Assembly: GCA_021234155.1 (NCBI GenBank)
Contig: JAJEKV010000047.1
Coordinates: 8,412,033-8,476,032, forward strand
From: Isoetes taiwanensis
Lineage: Eukaryota > Streptophyta > Lycopodiopsida > Isoetales > Isoetaceae
Length of the DNA: 64,000 bases
Direction: 5' to 3'
A model generated the notes under the pieces. The model was not told the DNA's origin. It did no database searches and was given only the letters and a program-made list of their open reading frames with translations. Position 1 is the first letter of the stretch, and each line of letters starts with the position of its first letter. Shown piece after piece: positions 43,943 through 54,090 of this stretch. The position numbers were made by a program, and so were the translations under genes.

Positions 43943-45061
43943 CCCTAGTGAGCTGCGCCTTTAAGTTTCCAAAATGTTGGTTGGGTCTGGTGTTACATAA
44001 GATTTCCTAAGGTTTGTAAGTGTATTCGTATGCTATTTTGGTATGAATCTGACGTCAGTATATGGGTTTTGGTGTTTCAATGGTGTTTAGGTTTTTGTTT
44101 GGAAATTTTAGTTTTTAGAAGGCCAGTGCTGGCGATGGCATCGCGTCCGCGTGGAGCGAATGGAGCAACAGGGCATGGTGGAGTTCTTCTGTGGGCAGCT
44201 GCTTGGCCATGGCGAAGTTATTCTGGCAGGGTTCAGGGGCAACCGACTCTTCAAATCGATTCTTAGAGCTGTTAATCTGGCAGCAGTAAATATATAGTTA
44301 ACTGGCAGGGTTCAGGGCAGAGAGGGCACAGATGCAGAATCCGACAGGGCGCAGATGGAGAATCTGGAGCCAGGCTATGGCATCTGCGGTTCTTCTTGTT
44401 GTGAAGAAGAGATTTTGGATTTTTCCCTTCTGCCATAGCCAAAACCATCTTCGATTTCCGCCATAGGCAAGAAATATGACCGTTCTTGTGCTTGTATCTT
44501 CGTTTTTGTGCTTTTGTTTTGCTTCAACAGGTGTTGTCTTGTTTGGTACAGGTGGTGTTTCATTTTGAGGTCTTCCGGAACTGCCTTTTGGGCAGGGGGT
44601 TCAAATCCCCATGCTTCCTCCTATGCTGCAGCACCCCATGGTTGAAATCTCCATGCTAAATTTTAATGGAGTAGTGAAGTTCCTCTTCTTGCTTGTTATT
44701 AAGCTGTGGTATTTCTGTTTCTGTGGAAGCCTATTCTTCAGCAGCAATGGAGCTGCTGTAGCATATGGAGCAGACTGGTCTGCAGTCGTGTGTATGCAGC
44801 AGGCTCAGCTTCCTCTTCTTCTATTTATGTTTGAGGTTGTTGTCTCCTTTGTCAAGAGCATGCAGTTCGGCCATGCATTGAGGAGGCCCTGCTGTAAATT
44901 TGTTTGGAAGTGTGAGTGAGACTTGTATACAATACTGCTGCGCAGCAGCAATGGTGCTTTGACAGTATCTTTGCAGAACAACAATATTTCTTTGTTACTT
45001 GTGTGTATGTACGTGTTTGACTTCAATCGAATACTTCCTCATGCACCTTAGGGTGACGTGG
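43943..45061. other. Intergenic, no gene recognised
   Basis: GC-balanced sequence with GCAGGGTTCAGGG repeated near 44225 and 44305. A tRNA-like T-arm at 44593-44610 lacks the rest of a tRNA. No supported gene. Confidence 0.45.
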
Positions 45062-45150
45062 AAATGGGGTTTTGACCCCATCTTGACTTGGGTTGGACGG
45101 CTGTGGTTTTGTGGCAGGGCATATCCTTGGGAATATGCCCTGTCTCAATG
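45062..45150 (+). repeat. Direct repeat F, left copy, flanking the Rep-like gene
   Basis: AAATGGGGTTTTGACCCCAT then CTTGACTTGG...GGCTG and GGGAATATGCCCTGT. A diverged direct copy lies at 48019-48100. It also holds the 8-bp-stem hairpin GGGCATAT...ATATGCCC at 45118-45141. Confidence 0.45.
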
Positions 45151-45154
45151 GCTA

Positions 45155-45290
45155 GGATAGAGCGATTATAGGATAGAGCGATTATAGGATAGAGCCTTTA
45201 TTTAATATTCACATACGACCACACAATCTCTCTTTTTTTAGCCTTTATCTAATATTCACATACAACCACACAATCTCTCTTTTTTTTTGA
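45155..45290 (+). repeat. Two short tandem duplications
   Basis: GGATAGAGCGATTATA occurs twice (about 45156-45187). The following block of about 50 bp starting GCCTTTATTTAATATTCACA and ending in CAATCTCTCTTTTTTT is also doubled (about 45195-45288). Confidence 0.75.
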
Positions 45291-45435
45291 AAATCAACGG
45301 CCAAGAAAAGGTGCACTCTAGAAATACTATTTAGTATAGTCAAACGAATATGTCAATCAAATCATAGCAAAACCATATTGAAAGCCGTACGGAAAACAGA
45401 AAGGAAACCCCCTGTTATTGTGCTATATATTAAAG
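45287..45435 (+). repeat. Repeat family A, copy 3
   Basis: Full-length: AAATCAACGGCCAAGAAAAG, GTGCACTCTAGAAATACTAT ... CCCCCTGTTATTGTGCTATA. Confidence 0.75.
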
Positions 45436-46007
45436 TAAGAGAAAATTCAATGATGCATAAAGTTTATATAACTTAAGCTCCGGTAACAATGCAAGTAGTA
45501 TCAGAAAGCAAGGGATCCACTTGAGGCTTCGGTGGTGGATGGGAAGTCTATATTCGTTGTTTGAGAATATCAAATCCGACATACAAGAGGCCCCATAACC
45601 ATTCTATCCACCCCATTGTCCCTTCGCCTTTAAAACAATCAGTTAGAATGCATAAGACTCCATCCATACAGAAACAAAGAACAGAGCCTTTTACCTATGG
45701 ATCGTGTTCCTATTCCTATCTGCGTTTGAAGAAGTGCATTCCGGTAATAAGATTTCATTGAATCTAGCAGGTACCGGAATACAAGATTGAATACTGCTTC
45801 TTGTTGGTCGGGAGTTCTTTGGTTTACGTGGGCAGGCCGCATTTGGCGAGGACGCAGATGGACGCCTATTCCTGGCATGGTAGGTGTCGTCCGATGTCTA
45901 TAACTGATTGCATGGCTTTTTCGCAGGTACAGCCCCAGGAATTGGTCTGGCGACTTCAGCTATAGGTAATGGTTCTGGGGTCCTTATTTTATTTTGTCTC
46001 TGGCACC
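45436..46007. other. Upstream of the Rep-like gene, no gene recognised
   Basis: Only short frames; none shows a domain. Confidence 0.4.
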
Positions 46008-47027
46008 ATGTCTTTGAGGAGGGCAGCCAGGAAAGGGAAGGGGGTCGCCTGCTCTATGCCTCCTTCTCTAAGCTCATTAGAAATTGGGTCCTCATCTAGA
46101 GGTCCTCAAACAGGAGGGCCTGCTGCTGGCCCTTCCCTTAGACAGGACAGGACAGGACTGCCATAGATGTCAGTGTGACATTGGGCCTGTCTGGGCAAGA
46201 CGTCCCCACAAGCTTCTATGATGCCCTTGTTGGTTTCTGCAACAGAAGGTGCTTGGTTGGGGCCGTGGCCCTGGAGCGTAGTGCAAGTGTGGATGACTTG
46301 CATTGCCAGGCTGTATTTAGAGCCCGGTTCAAGAGTCCCAGGGCTATGAACGATGCTATTAAGGACTTTAATTGGGCTTCAAATCTAGCGGGCGTGATTT
46401 TGGTGTGCAAGGCCCTCAAGGACAGTCGCCTTCACTACTTTGAAGGGATGGTCTGGTATTGCATAAAGGATGTTGGCAAGGTCCACTATGTTTGCCATCT
46501 GCAATAACATCACTGAGTCTGTCATTGAGAAGAGAAAAGACCTGTATTTGAGGTGGAGGCCTGGTGATACGAAGAGCCTTGTTGTGCTAGACAATAAGAA
46601 CATTTTGAATAGAGCTGCATACTTTGTCAATTACCATGGCAACCGTAGGCTAACTGCCAGCCTATTGTATACCTTGGCCAGAATGATCCAATCTGGAAAG
46701 TTTACTCTCTCTAACTCATGGATTATACCTTCAAACACAGCTCACATCAATGAGCACTGGGTTCGAGCAGCTTGTAGGGTTTTACTGAACCCCAGCCACT
46801 ACATGCCCTCCGACATGAGGACCATCTTATTTAGGCTGCTGTCCTTTCCTGGGCCTTGCCGCAGGCGTTATTGGGATGACATCATTCCTGCTGATGAGGA
46901 GGATAACAATTTTGAGGATATACATGATCGTTCTTATAGTACTGATAGTCTTGATATGGTTATACTCGAACCTGGTGTGGATTATATCCGCATCCACAAG
47001 GGTGATCGCATGATGGCCGTTGGTTGA
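46008..47027 (+). pseudogene. Rep/HUH-endonuclease-like transposon protein, frameshifted
   Basis: From ATG 46008 a basic, Ser/Pro/Gly-rich leader (MSLRRAARKGKG) runs to a triplicated GACAG at 46141-46155. One extra 5-bp unit throws the frame. The next frame gives a strand IDVSVTLGL, then FCNRRCLVGAVALERSASVD, DLHCQAVFRARF with H-C-Q at 46301-46309, and HYFEGMVWYCIKDVGKVHYV with Y-C-I-K at 46457-46468. A single-base shift near 46503 moves to a third frame: NITESVIEKRKDLYLRWRPG, KNILNRAAYFVNYHGNRRLT and SGKFTLSNSWIIPSNTAHIN, ending with an acidic tail at 47027. The order strand, HxQ, YxxK matches the HUH (Rep-type) single-strand nickase fold. HxQ and YxxK are the motif II and III patterns of Rep proteins, and similar proteins mobilise Replitron-like eukaryotic DNA elements (recollection). 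The later part matches no helicase. Two clean frameshifts suggest a recently dead copy. Confidence 0.6.
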
Positions 47028-48018
47028 TAGAGTTGCTTAGGTGTTCATTGTACAGTTCAAGTTGCAGTTTTCTTGTTTTCATGTGTTTCTTTGGTGTACA
47101 GCTGCACGAGCTATGGAGGGTGAACGAACCTAGTTGGTGGTGTACGGCAGCCAGTCCTATCCTTGCCAGAATCTTTGATTTCTTCTAGCATTGATGCCTT
47201 TCATCTCGATCCTTTGTGTATCCAGCTGAACCGGGGGCAGTCTTCTCTGCTCAAGAGTTTGTTAGCAATGTGATTCAGGTGGGTACTGAGGCGCATAGGA
47301 TAGCAGCATCACTCTGTGAGGTTAGTTGCAGCTCAGGGCATTCTATATGTCCATTGATAGGGGAGCACCTGGGTGTCCCAGTGTCAGAGCTGCATACGCT
47401 GCGCTATCATATGAGCCTCCCAAGAGCCTTGCTTATGCAGGAGATACGTCAGTTGGATGCGGTGATAAGGCATGCGCAGAGTGGCCCTGCCATGAACTAG
47501 TGTTTGATTTGTCCTTCTGCGTTGTTATCTATGTTTTTGTATTTACATGTGAACTTGTGATCCCCCCTTCATATGGACGTCCACTGTAGTGCTTGCAGGA
47601 GCACGCTGGTGTTGAGGAGCTCAACTTCCTTGGCTTGGTTGAGTCTCCTTCGATACATTGTACAATTTAGTTTTGGGTAATGTATAGGTGTGCTAAAATC
47701 AAATGATGTTGGCTGTATGCATGTGAACATGCTACTCATCTGAAATCATTTCTTATTGCTGCTAGTGCGAAATTATTCCAAAGTCATTTATTATTGCTGT
47801 TTGACTGTCAGAGGTACTAACTTGTTAGTGGGCTTCGACCCCTGGGCATAGCAGCCATCCCTTCTATGGGATGACTGTTATGCTTGGATGAGCATGGGAA
47901 TCATGCTGGGGTTCGACTTCCCAGGCTCATAGGAATTTGATGCTCGCATATGCCGTGGGAATATTCTGTTGTCATACATATGGGACCATAGGATGGTTTT
48001 CTGTTGGAGGGGTAAGCC
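47028..48018. other. 3' of the Rep-like gene; one unassigned frame
   Basis: A 94-codon plus-strand frame at 47216-47500 (AQEFVSNVIQVGTEAHRIAA ... LPRALLMQEIRQLDAVIRHA) starts without an ATG. It may be a further piece of the element's coding region, but it shows no recognised domain. Confidence 0.35.
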
Positions 48019-48100
48019 AAATGGGGTCGATTTGACGCCATCTTGACCTGCATTCAATGGCTGGGAGGCTATGAGAGGGAATATCACCTGTAATATGCTA
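48019..48100 (+). repeat. Direct repeat F, right copy
   Basis: AAATGGGGTCGATTTGACGC then CATCTTGACCTG...GGCTGGGAGG and GGGAATATCACCTGT. It aligns with 45062-45150 at roughly 80-85 percent by eye. Confidence 0.45.
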
Positions 48101-48628
48101 ATGATAAAAAAATTAGAGACACACCCCAAGCTATAATACACCTTCAAAATAACAAAATCCATAAGAAATGGAAATCGAAATGGGAAATGTTGCTAACAGT
48201 ACTGTAGTGTTGTTTAATGCATGTTTAGGCTATGTACTGCAGGGAACACGCATGTGGCATTTGCGAGAAGGTCCTCTATGCATTTTCCCGTATTGGTGTG
48301 TCAATGTTCCTTAGCGCTCCGTTCGTGGTTCCAGCTCTTACTACCCGAAAAGCACTAGTAAACCAAATATTTTTCATTGTCTTAGCTAGATTCTTTAGAG
48401 CCTCTAACCCAGGACTCCAGATTCTCCGCAGTGGAAGCTTGACCTAGCTGCTGGTTTAAACGCATGCTTGCACTACGAGATGCAGAAAAGAAGAGAATTA
48501 AAGGAAGCAGAATTGTTTGCCAAAATTTTGAATACCCTGGTTCACCTCTGGATATACTTTCCCATGTCAGTTTTATGCCTGAGGCACAATTCCATGTCTC
48601 TAGACATTGAGAAAGATCTCTGTATCAA
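48101..48628. other. 5' flank of the PPR gene
   Basis: No separate gene. A 91-codon frame at 48468-48743 overlaps the PPR start in another frame and is not supported. Confidence 0.4.
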
Positions 48629-51100
48629 ATGGTTGATCCATCTGTTGAGAACATCTTTCAGGTCTTGCAGAAGTACAGGAAACAGACCAAGGTCCTGGCA
48701 TATGCAAAACATCTCTACGAACATGTCTTTAATAATGGGCTAGATCATTATAAAACCCTGGGAAACTATATTGTGCCAATGCTTGTGGAATGTCAAGGTA
48801 TGTTCTATGCTCAGCAGGCTTTCAACAGGTTAAATCATCAGAATGTGCATTCCTGGACCTCTTTAATGTTAGGGTATATTGAATGTGGCCGACCACAGCA
48901 TGCCCTTAGACTGTATCAAAAGATGGAAAATGATAATGTGCATCCCAGTACATATACAGTAGTGGCAGCGCTAAGAGCTTGTGCTAGGACAAAAGATATT
49001 GAATGTGGCCGGCATGTTCATAATGTGGTCAGCAAAAATGGTTACCAAATCAATGCTTTTGTTGGAAGTGCTTTAGTGGACATGTATGCAAAATGTGGCT
49101 CACTTGCACAGGCAAGAGAGGTCTTTGATGAATTGCCAAATCAAGATATTGTGACTTGGACTGCAATAATTGCGGGATATGTTGATCATGGAGACTGTCA
49201 AGAGGCACTTCAATGCTTTGATCAAATGCAAACGAAAAAAATCGATCCAGATGCCGTGACATATGTTTGCAGCTTGAAAGCCTGTGTTAACATAAGAGAC
49301 TTTGAGAAGGGAAGACAAATACACAATGTGATTAGAGAAAGGGGATTTGACACCAATCTTTTTGTTGGCAGTACTTTAGTTGACATGTATGCAAAATGTG
49401 GCTCACTTGCAGAGGCATGCTGTGTATTTTATAAATTGCCATTGCGGGATATTGTGTCCTGGAATGCATTGATTGCTGGCTATGCTGAAATAGGGCCTGC
49501 TTTAGAAGCCCTGAAGTGTTTTCAACAGATGCAACAGGAGGGAATATCTCCAGATGCCATAACGTTTATCTTAATGTTAAAAGTTTGTGCCAGTATAGGA
49601 GCTATAGACAAGGGACGAGAATTACATATAAGAATAAAAAAAATGGGATTAGAAAGAGAACTTTTTGTTGGCAACAGTTTGATTGATATGTATACCAAAT
49701 GTGGGTCAATTGTAGATGCAAGAGAAGTTTTTAACAAACTGCAGACGCGTGATGTGGTGTCTTGGACTACACTTGTTGCTGGATATGCTGACCAAGGTTC
49801 TGGTCAGGAAGCATTAAAATGTTTTGAGGAAATGCAGCTGAGGAATGTCTCTCCAAATGCCATTGCCTTTGTCTGCAGTTTGAAGGCTTGTGGTATTATA
49901 AGAGCTATAGACAAGGGCCGACAATTACATGCTCAGATTGCACAGATGGGGTTCGAAAGTGATCTCTTTGTTGGCACCAGCTTGGTTGACATGTATGCTA
50001 AATGTGGCTCTCTTGCAGAAGCACAGCATGTCTTTGATAAATTGGCAGTTCGGAATGTTGTATCTTGGACAGCACTGATTGGAGGATATGCTGAACATGG
50101 GCCATATGAGGAAGCTGTGAGATGTTTTGAACAAATGCAATTGGAAGGTGAGTGTCCAAATATTGTCACCTTTGTTTGCAGCTTAAAAGCTTGTAGCAAT
50201 ATAGGAGCTGTGCAGAAAGGTCGTGAAATTCACACACAGATGGCAAAGAAGGGGTTAGACAAAGATCTTTTTGTTGGCAGCACTTTGATTGACATGTATG
50301 CTAAATGTGGCTGGCTGTTGGAGGCACGCAAAGTCTTTGACAAATTGTCAGATCAAGATGCAGTAACATGGAATGCAATGATTAGAGGATACGGCATGAA
50401 TCATGAGGGTAGTATGGCCATACAATGTTTCAAAAACATGCAGGAGGTGGGTGTGAAACCTGACGTTTTTACATTCACGTGCCTTCTTACTGCGTGCAGT
50501 CGTGCTAGCCTAGTTGTCAAGGGTTTGGAGTGCTTCAAAGTGATGGAACAAGAGTATGGCATTGCAGCAGAATCAGATCATTATACATGCATTGTTGATC
50601 TTCTCGCACGATCTGGGCATTTATACGAGGCAGAAAAGTTGCTTCAAGCTTTATCTAAATCCGTGTCCCTGGAAACAATGACAGCTTTGCTCAGTGCCTG
50701 CAAAACTTATGGAGAAGAAGAATTAGGAGTGAAATGTTTTCAGCAGCTGCTCAATACAAGCCCAGAAAGTGCTGCTTCGTATGTGTTGATGTCGAATATC
50801 TATGCATTTTGTGATAACTTAGATGATGCTGCTAAGATAGAGCAGCTGAGAAGACATGCAAGCCAGGCTGCCAGCCCAATAGAAGTTGACAATAATGTGC
50901 ATGAACTTGTCATTGGTAACCAGCCAAGTGAGGAAATTTTGGAAGCACTACAAATGTTAAGTACATGCATGAAAGAGGGCAGATACGAGCCAAATTTGCA
51001 CCTCGTTGGGAGACCAATTGCTGATGAGGAGAAAGTAGATTTGTGTGGACATGAAAATTGGCCATCACATTTGGGATTCTGCAGACCACAAGGTGTGTAA
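48629..51100 (+). CDS. PLS-class pentatricopeptide repeat protein, E/E+ with truncated DYW
   Basis: An uninterrupted 823-residue, intron-free protein, typical of plant PPR genes. An N-terminal region (1-60) is followed by PLS triplets. The signature DMY(A/T)KCG recurs at residues 151, 252, 353, 454 and 555, exactly 101 apart, with VxWxALIAGYAxxG and SLKACxxIxxxxKGRxxH between. An E/E+ region follows (about 690-795: LSACKTYGEEELGVKCFQQL, SYVLMSNIYA, IEVDNNVHELVIGNQPSEEI). The DYW domain begins (EEKVDLCGHENWPSHLGFC) but stops at 823 after PQGV, with H-E adjacent where the deaminase needs HxE. Such proteins enter mitochondria or plastids and bind single RNA sites for C-to-U editing. Without its own deaminase this one would need a partner or have another RNA role. 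No clear transit peptide was seen, so the start could lie in an unrecognised upstream exon. Confidence 0.95.
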   Translation: MVDPSVENIFQVLQKYRKQTKVLAYAKHLYEHVFNNGLDHYKTLGNYIVPMLVECQGMFYAQQAFNRLNHQNVHSWTSLMLGYIECGRPQHALRLYQKMENDNVHPSTYTVVAALRACARTKDIECGRHVHNVVSKNGYQINAFVGSALVDMYAKCGSLAQAREVFDELPNQDIVTWTAIIAGYVDHGDCQEALQCFDQMQTKKIDPDAVTYVCSLKACVNIRDFEKGRQIHNVIRERGFDTNLFVGSTLVDMYAKCGSLAEACCVFYKLPLRDIVSWNALIAGYAEIGPALEALKCFQQMQQEGISPDAITFILMLKVCASIGAIDKGRELHIRIKKMGLERELFVGNSLIDMYTKCGSIVDAREVFNKLQTRDVVSWTTLVAGYADQGSGQEALKCFEEMQLRNVSPNAIAFVCSLKACGIIRAIDKGRQLHAQIAQMGFESDLFVGTSLVDMYAKCGSLAEAQHVFDKLAVRNVVSWTALIGGYAEHGPYEEAVRCFEQMQLEGECPNIVTFVCSLKACSNIGAVQKGREIHTQMAKKGLDKDLFVGSTLIDMYAKCGWLLEARKVFDKLSDQDAVTWNAMIRGYGMNHEGSMAIQCFKNMQEVGVKPDVFTFTCLLTACSRASLVVKGLECFKVMEQEYGIAAESDHYTCIVDLLARSGHLYEAEKLLQALSKSVSLETMTALLSACKTYGEEELGVKCFQQLLNTSPESAASYVLMSNIYAFCDNLDDAAKIEQLRRHASQAASPIEVDNNVHELVIGNQPSEEILEALQMLSTCMKEGRYEPNLHLVGRPIADEEKVDLCGHENWPSHLGFCRPQGV

Positions 51101-51205
51101 TGATGCGATAATAATGCAAGCAAGATCATATCTAGGGTTGAAAGACCTGATATCATTCTTCAACAGACTAGCTGGTTCCATTGTTTCAAGGTTGGCTTGT
51201 GTTCA
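51093..51205 (+). pseudogene. Out-of-frame remnant of the PPR gene's DYW domain
   Basis: Directly over and past the PPR stop codon, other frames still read DYW sequence: VCND at 51093-51104, then, after another shift, NASKIISRVERPDIILQQTS and WFHCFKVGLCS at 51113-51205. These correspond to the RVCNDCHxASKxISRxxxREIxxRDxxRFHHFKxGxCSC portion of DYW domains. About ten residues (the TPIRITKNLR-type stretch) are missing between PQG and VCND, and the CSCGDYW end is lost. The domain therefore decayed in place by deletion and frameshift. Confidence 0.8.
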
Positions 51206-51370
51206 AAATGCCCAAAAAGTTCAAAACGAATTTGGAGAATTCAAATTATCCTTATTTATCATTAATTTTTATTGCCCTAGAAGATTTATATAGAAGAATT
51301 ATGTGGCTATTCATAAATCAATCATATTGCAGGTCCTACACTTTACATGACCACAATCAATATTGAGAAT

Positions 51371-51495
51371 AGAATGGAATGGAATGGAATAGATCTTTCA
51401 AAATCCACGGAGATCAATAGGCCATGCTACCAGCCATGCTACCAGTGCCCAAAGGCCATGCTACCAGCCATGCTACCAGTGCCCAAAATTTGTGG
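51371..51495 (-). mobile_element. LINE 3' terminus remnant with (ATTCC)n tail, plus tandem repeat
   Basis: On the minus strand CTATTGATCTCCGTGGATTT is followed by about four ATTCC/ATTCT units (51371-51390). Next to it a 36-bp unit (GCCATGCTACCAGCCATGCT...CCCAAA) is repeated twice at 51423-51488. Confidence 0.5.
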
Positions 51496-52440
51496 AAAAT
51501 AGAGAACTTCTTTCACCGTTCTCCAATTTATAATGTTATTAAAAGGGCATTAGTTGTTCAAAAATAACGCACAAAGGTAGTCTGTTGGAATCTTTTATGG
51601 ATTTAGGTACCCCCTTCTATGCTTTCAAGAATGGCAAATAACAATCTGCCTGTAACTATAGTATGAAACTGCTTGTAACTATTTTATGAAATGGTATACT
51701 AATCTATTATATAGGTTTGTTATCTTTGTTAAAGACAGCTAAAGAGCATACCAGCAGTACTAGTAGGTATAACAATGAACTGTACATCTCTATTCATTTG
51801 TTCAAATTGGTTCTCATTTTATTTGTAAAGATTGATGTTGATTGGCCTTGCATCTTAGTCAAAAAATTACATGAGCAGGCTATGTGGTCCACCAAATTGG
51901 CCTGCCTAATTTTGTGAATCGTATGTGCTTGAACACATGGAGCATAGACAATTTGATGCACTAAATTAAGCAATCACCCAATTTGTTGTGACATCCTGCC
52001 CCAGCAGTATGCATATTGGAGATCCCCTCCTGCCAGTATCCAACTCGCCGATACGAGGCCATCCATCTGACATCAGATTCTTGATGGTGCACAAGAACTA
52101 ACGTGGAAAGTATGGACGTGTCATTACAACGTCTTCTTGGGGGTCGAACTAGCTGTGAAAGTGTATAGCTTATAAGCACATGAGAACAATAATGTCAAAA
52201 ATATACCCATCTCAGAGGGTGGGCATACATTAACCACATACTATAACAAGGTGCATATTCACATCATATCATGAGAAGTCCTACCCTGAACTCAGACTCT
52301 TGAAGGACATCAATTACATGGTAACGAAAAGCATGCAAATTGTTCCTACTTACTGCCAACTTTTATTTCCTATGGCTTAAATGAAACATATCGCAGGTCT
52401 TATACTACTTTCGTTGCATCAATTAGGAGCTCCAATTGCA
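51496..52440. other. Intergenic, no gene recognised
   Basis: Nothing supported on either strand. Confidence 0.5.
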
Positions 52441-54090
52441 TGAATTGTATAATGGAATGTTTTTTATCGTCTAAGGAGACCGATATGGGACCCAATACGA
52501 GAGCTATCACCACTGCCAGATATTGTTGCGGATTAAAAAAAGTCCTTTCCTTTGGAAGGAAGGGTTTTCAAGGGAAAAACCATGGCAACAATAAGAACTG
52601 ATGAGAAGCTTGTATAAATATACATATGCTATCCGGGGGCATATCTGAGCCCGCAGATCCATTATCTCCCGAATGTATGCTCTTAGTGATCGGGTCGGTG
52701 GCCGAGGATGATTCGAGACCACCTTGTCTTGGCGATCGGGCCCGACTAAGAGAGCATAGCGCGTCCCAGACATCTTATGTGAGATGATAGCTCCTTTGGA
52801 AGTGTGATATTTATCCTCAATGGCTCCCATCTGGCACCACTGACAAAGCATGTCCTGGCGTGGCTCCCCAATCCATCTGCATGTCTCAATGCAGAGATGG
52901 TAGGCACCTATGCTAATGGAGGTGATGAGCATATGCCTATGGGCAGATGTGAATGTAGGTAGCATTGTGGGCTCCAATCTAGCATGGATTTATGTGTTAC
53001 TTGTAATGTGTCATTTTGACCTGCTCCAAGGCCCTGGAGTCCCAAAGCTTGCCAAGGAAACAATTGTCAAGGTAATTCCTCTTGGTTGTTGGCTCTATCC
53101 ATCCTCTTTTCTTCCTTTTATGCACCTGCTTCTTCTTTTCATTCCATCCCATACTAGCCACCGAGCTCTCTTATCTTTCAAAATACCTTGAGTCTTCCTT
53201 CCCATTGCCATCCTTCCTGGGCATCCTTCCCATATTAACAATCTTCCTCTTTAGACGATGTGTCTATAAAGGGCTGCCCTCTAAAGAGGTAAGAATCCCG
53301 TCTCCTGCAGTAGGATTTGATATGGGACCGTGGATTTCACTCCTAGTGCCCCTGCTAAGAAGGACTTCTGCACCTGTTCTAAGTCATTTCAAGTTACAAG
53401 GGACACCATTGAACCCCGCATGCATCGACCCGATTCAAGAAATTGAGAAATTCTTTTTCTTGAATATCCCATTTTGGTTTGTGGACTGATGGGCCCAATC
53501 ATAGAGCTCTACCCTGTGGCTATTGTTCTACATTGCATAAAGTGCTTCCCAGCCTCCCGTCACCTGCAATTGGATGGATGTATCCCAACACAGTGTGGAA
53601 GGAAACTCCACTCCTAAGTACTTGTAGGTGGATGTCACCTCCACAATTTACCCTCGGGGTGAATGAAGGGGGCCTTGGGTGGCGTGAGGATGAGCTAAGG
53701 ACCACCTTAGTCTTGGCACCATTGGTTTGAAGCATATGTATGGCCTTTCTTTGTGGTATTTCCAGGCATCTAGGTGAGATCAGATATCCTTTGGAGGCCT
53801 ACAAAATCATCCAAGGTATATAAAGCCATTTCTGGATGACCGAATGCAAAAATATTGGGTCCTGCCACCCCCCTATTAGTCTTCAGTCCAAGGTTTCCTC
53901 AATATAGAGGCCAAACAATGTTGGAGAGGGAGGGCATCCCCGAAATTGGATATTGCCGGGTGGATGGTTGTCTCTTTTCCGAGAATTTGGTCAAGCAACT
54001 CTCATATAGCTTGTATATTTCTACACACCTATAGGGGTGCCCATCAATTTTCCAAGGTAAAGAAAAGCAAAAAAGCCTCATTCTCTTTAA
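52441..54090 (-). pseudogene. LINE remnant: reverse transcriptase to zinc-binding end and 3' terminus
   Basis: Minus strand, in order: GCPPSPTLFGLYIEETLD (about 53945-53885, the QGCPLSP block of reverse transcriptase), frameshifted AFGHPEMALYTL and LQRISDLT, AKTKVVLSSSSRHPRPPSF (about 53700), VTSTYKYLGVEF (about 53635-53600), and, after a 500-bp stretch of uncertain nature, HLCIETCRWIGEPRQDMLCQ with WCQMGAIEDKYH (about 52900-52800), the Cys-rich C-terminal motif. The 3' end reads GGGTCCCATATCGGTCTCCT then AGACGATAAAAAACATTCC, the terminus shared with 2680-2790 and 6385-6516. The YADD motif region is disrupted. It ties the pentanucleotide-tailed termini to a LINE. Confidence 0.7.

Noticed and set aside
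44593-44610. tRNA-like T-arm (GGGGGTTCAAATCCCCA)
   Set aside because: No acceptor, D or anticodon stem fits around it at tRNA spacing.
47908-47931. Second T-arm-like sequence (TGGGGTTCGACTTCCCA) with GGCTCAT after it
   Set aside because: The 5' acceptor partner is missing at the required distance; at most a degenerate Pol III B box.
51045-51293. Frame overlapping the PPR end
   Set aside because: Not a separate gene; part of it is the frame-shifted DYW remnant, reported as such.
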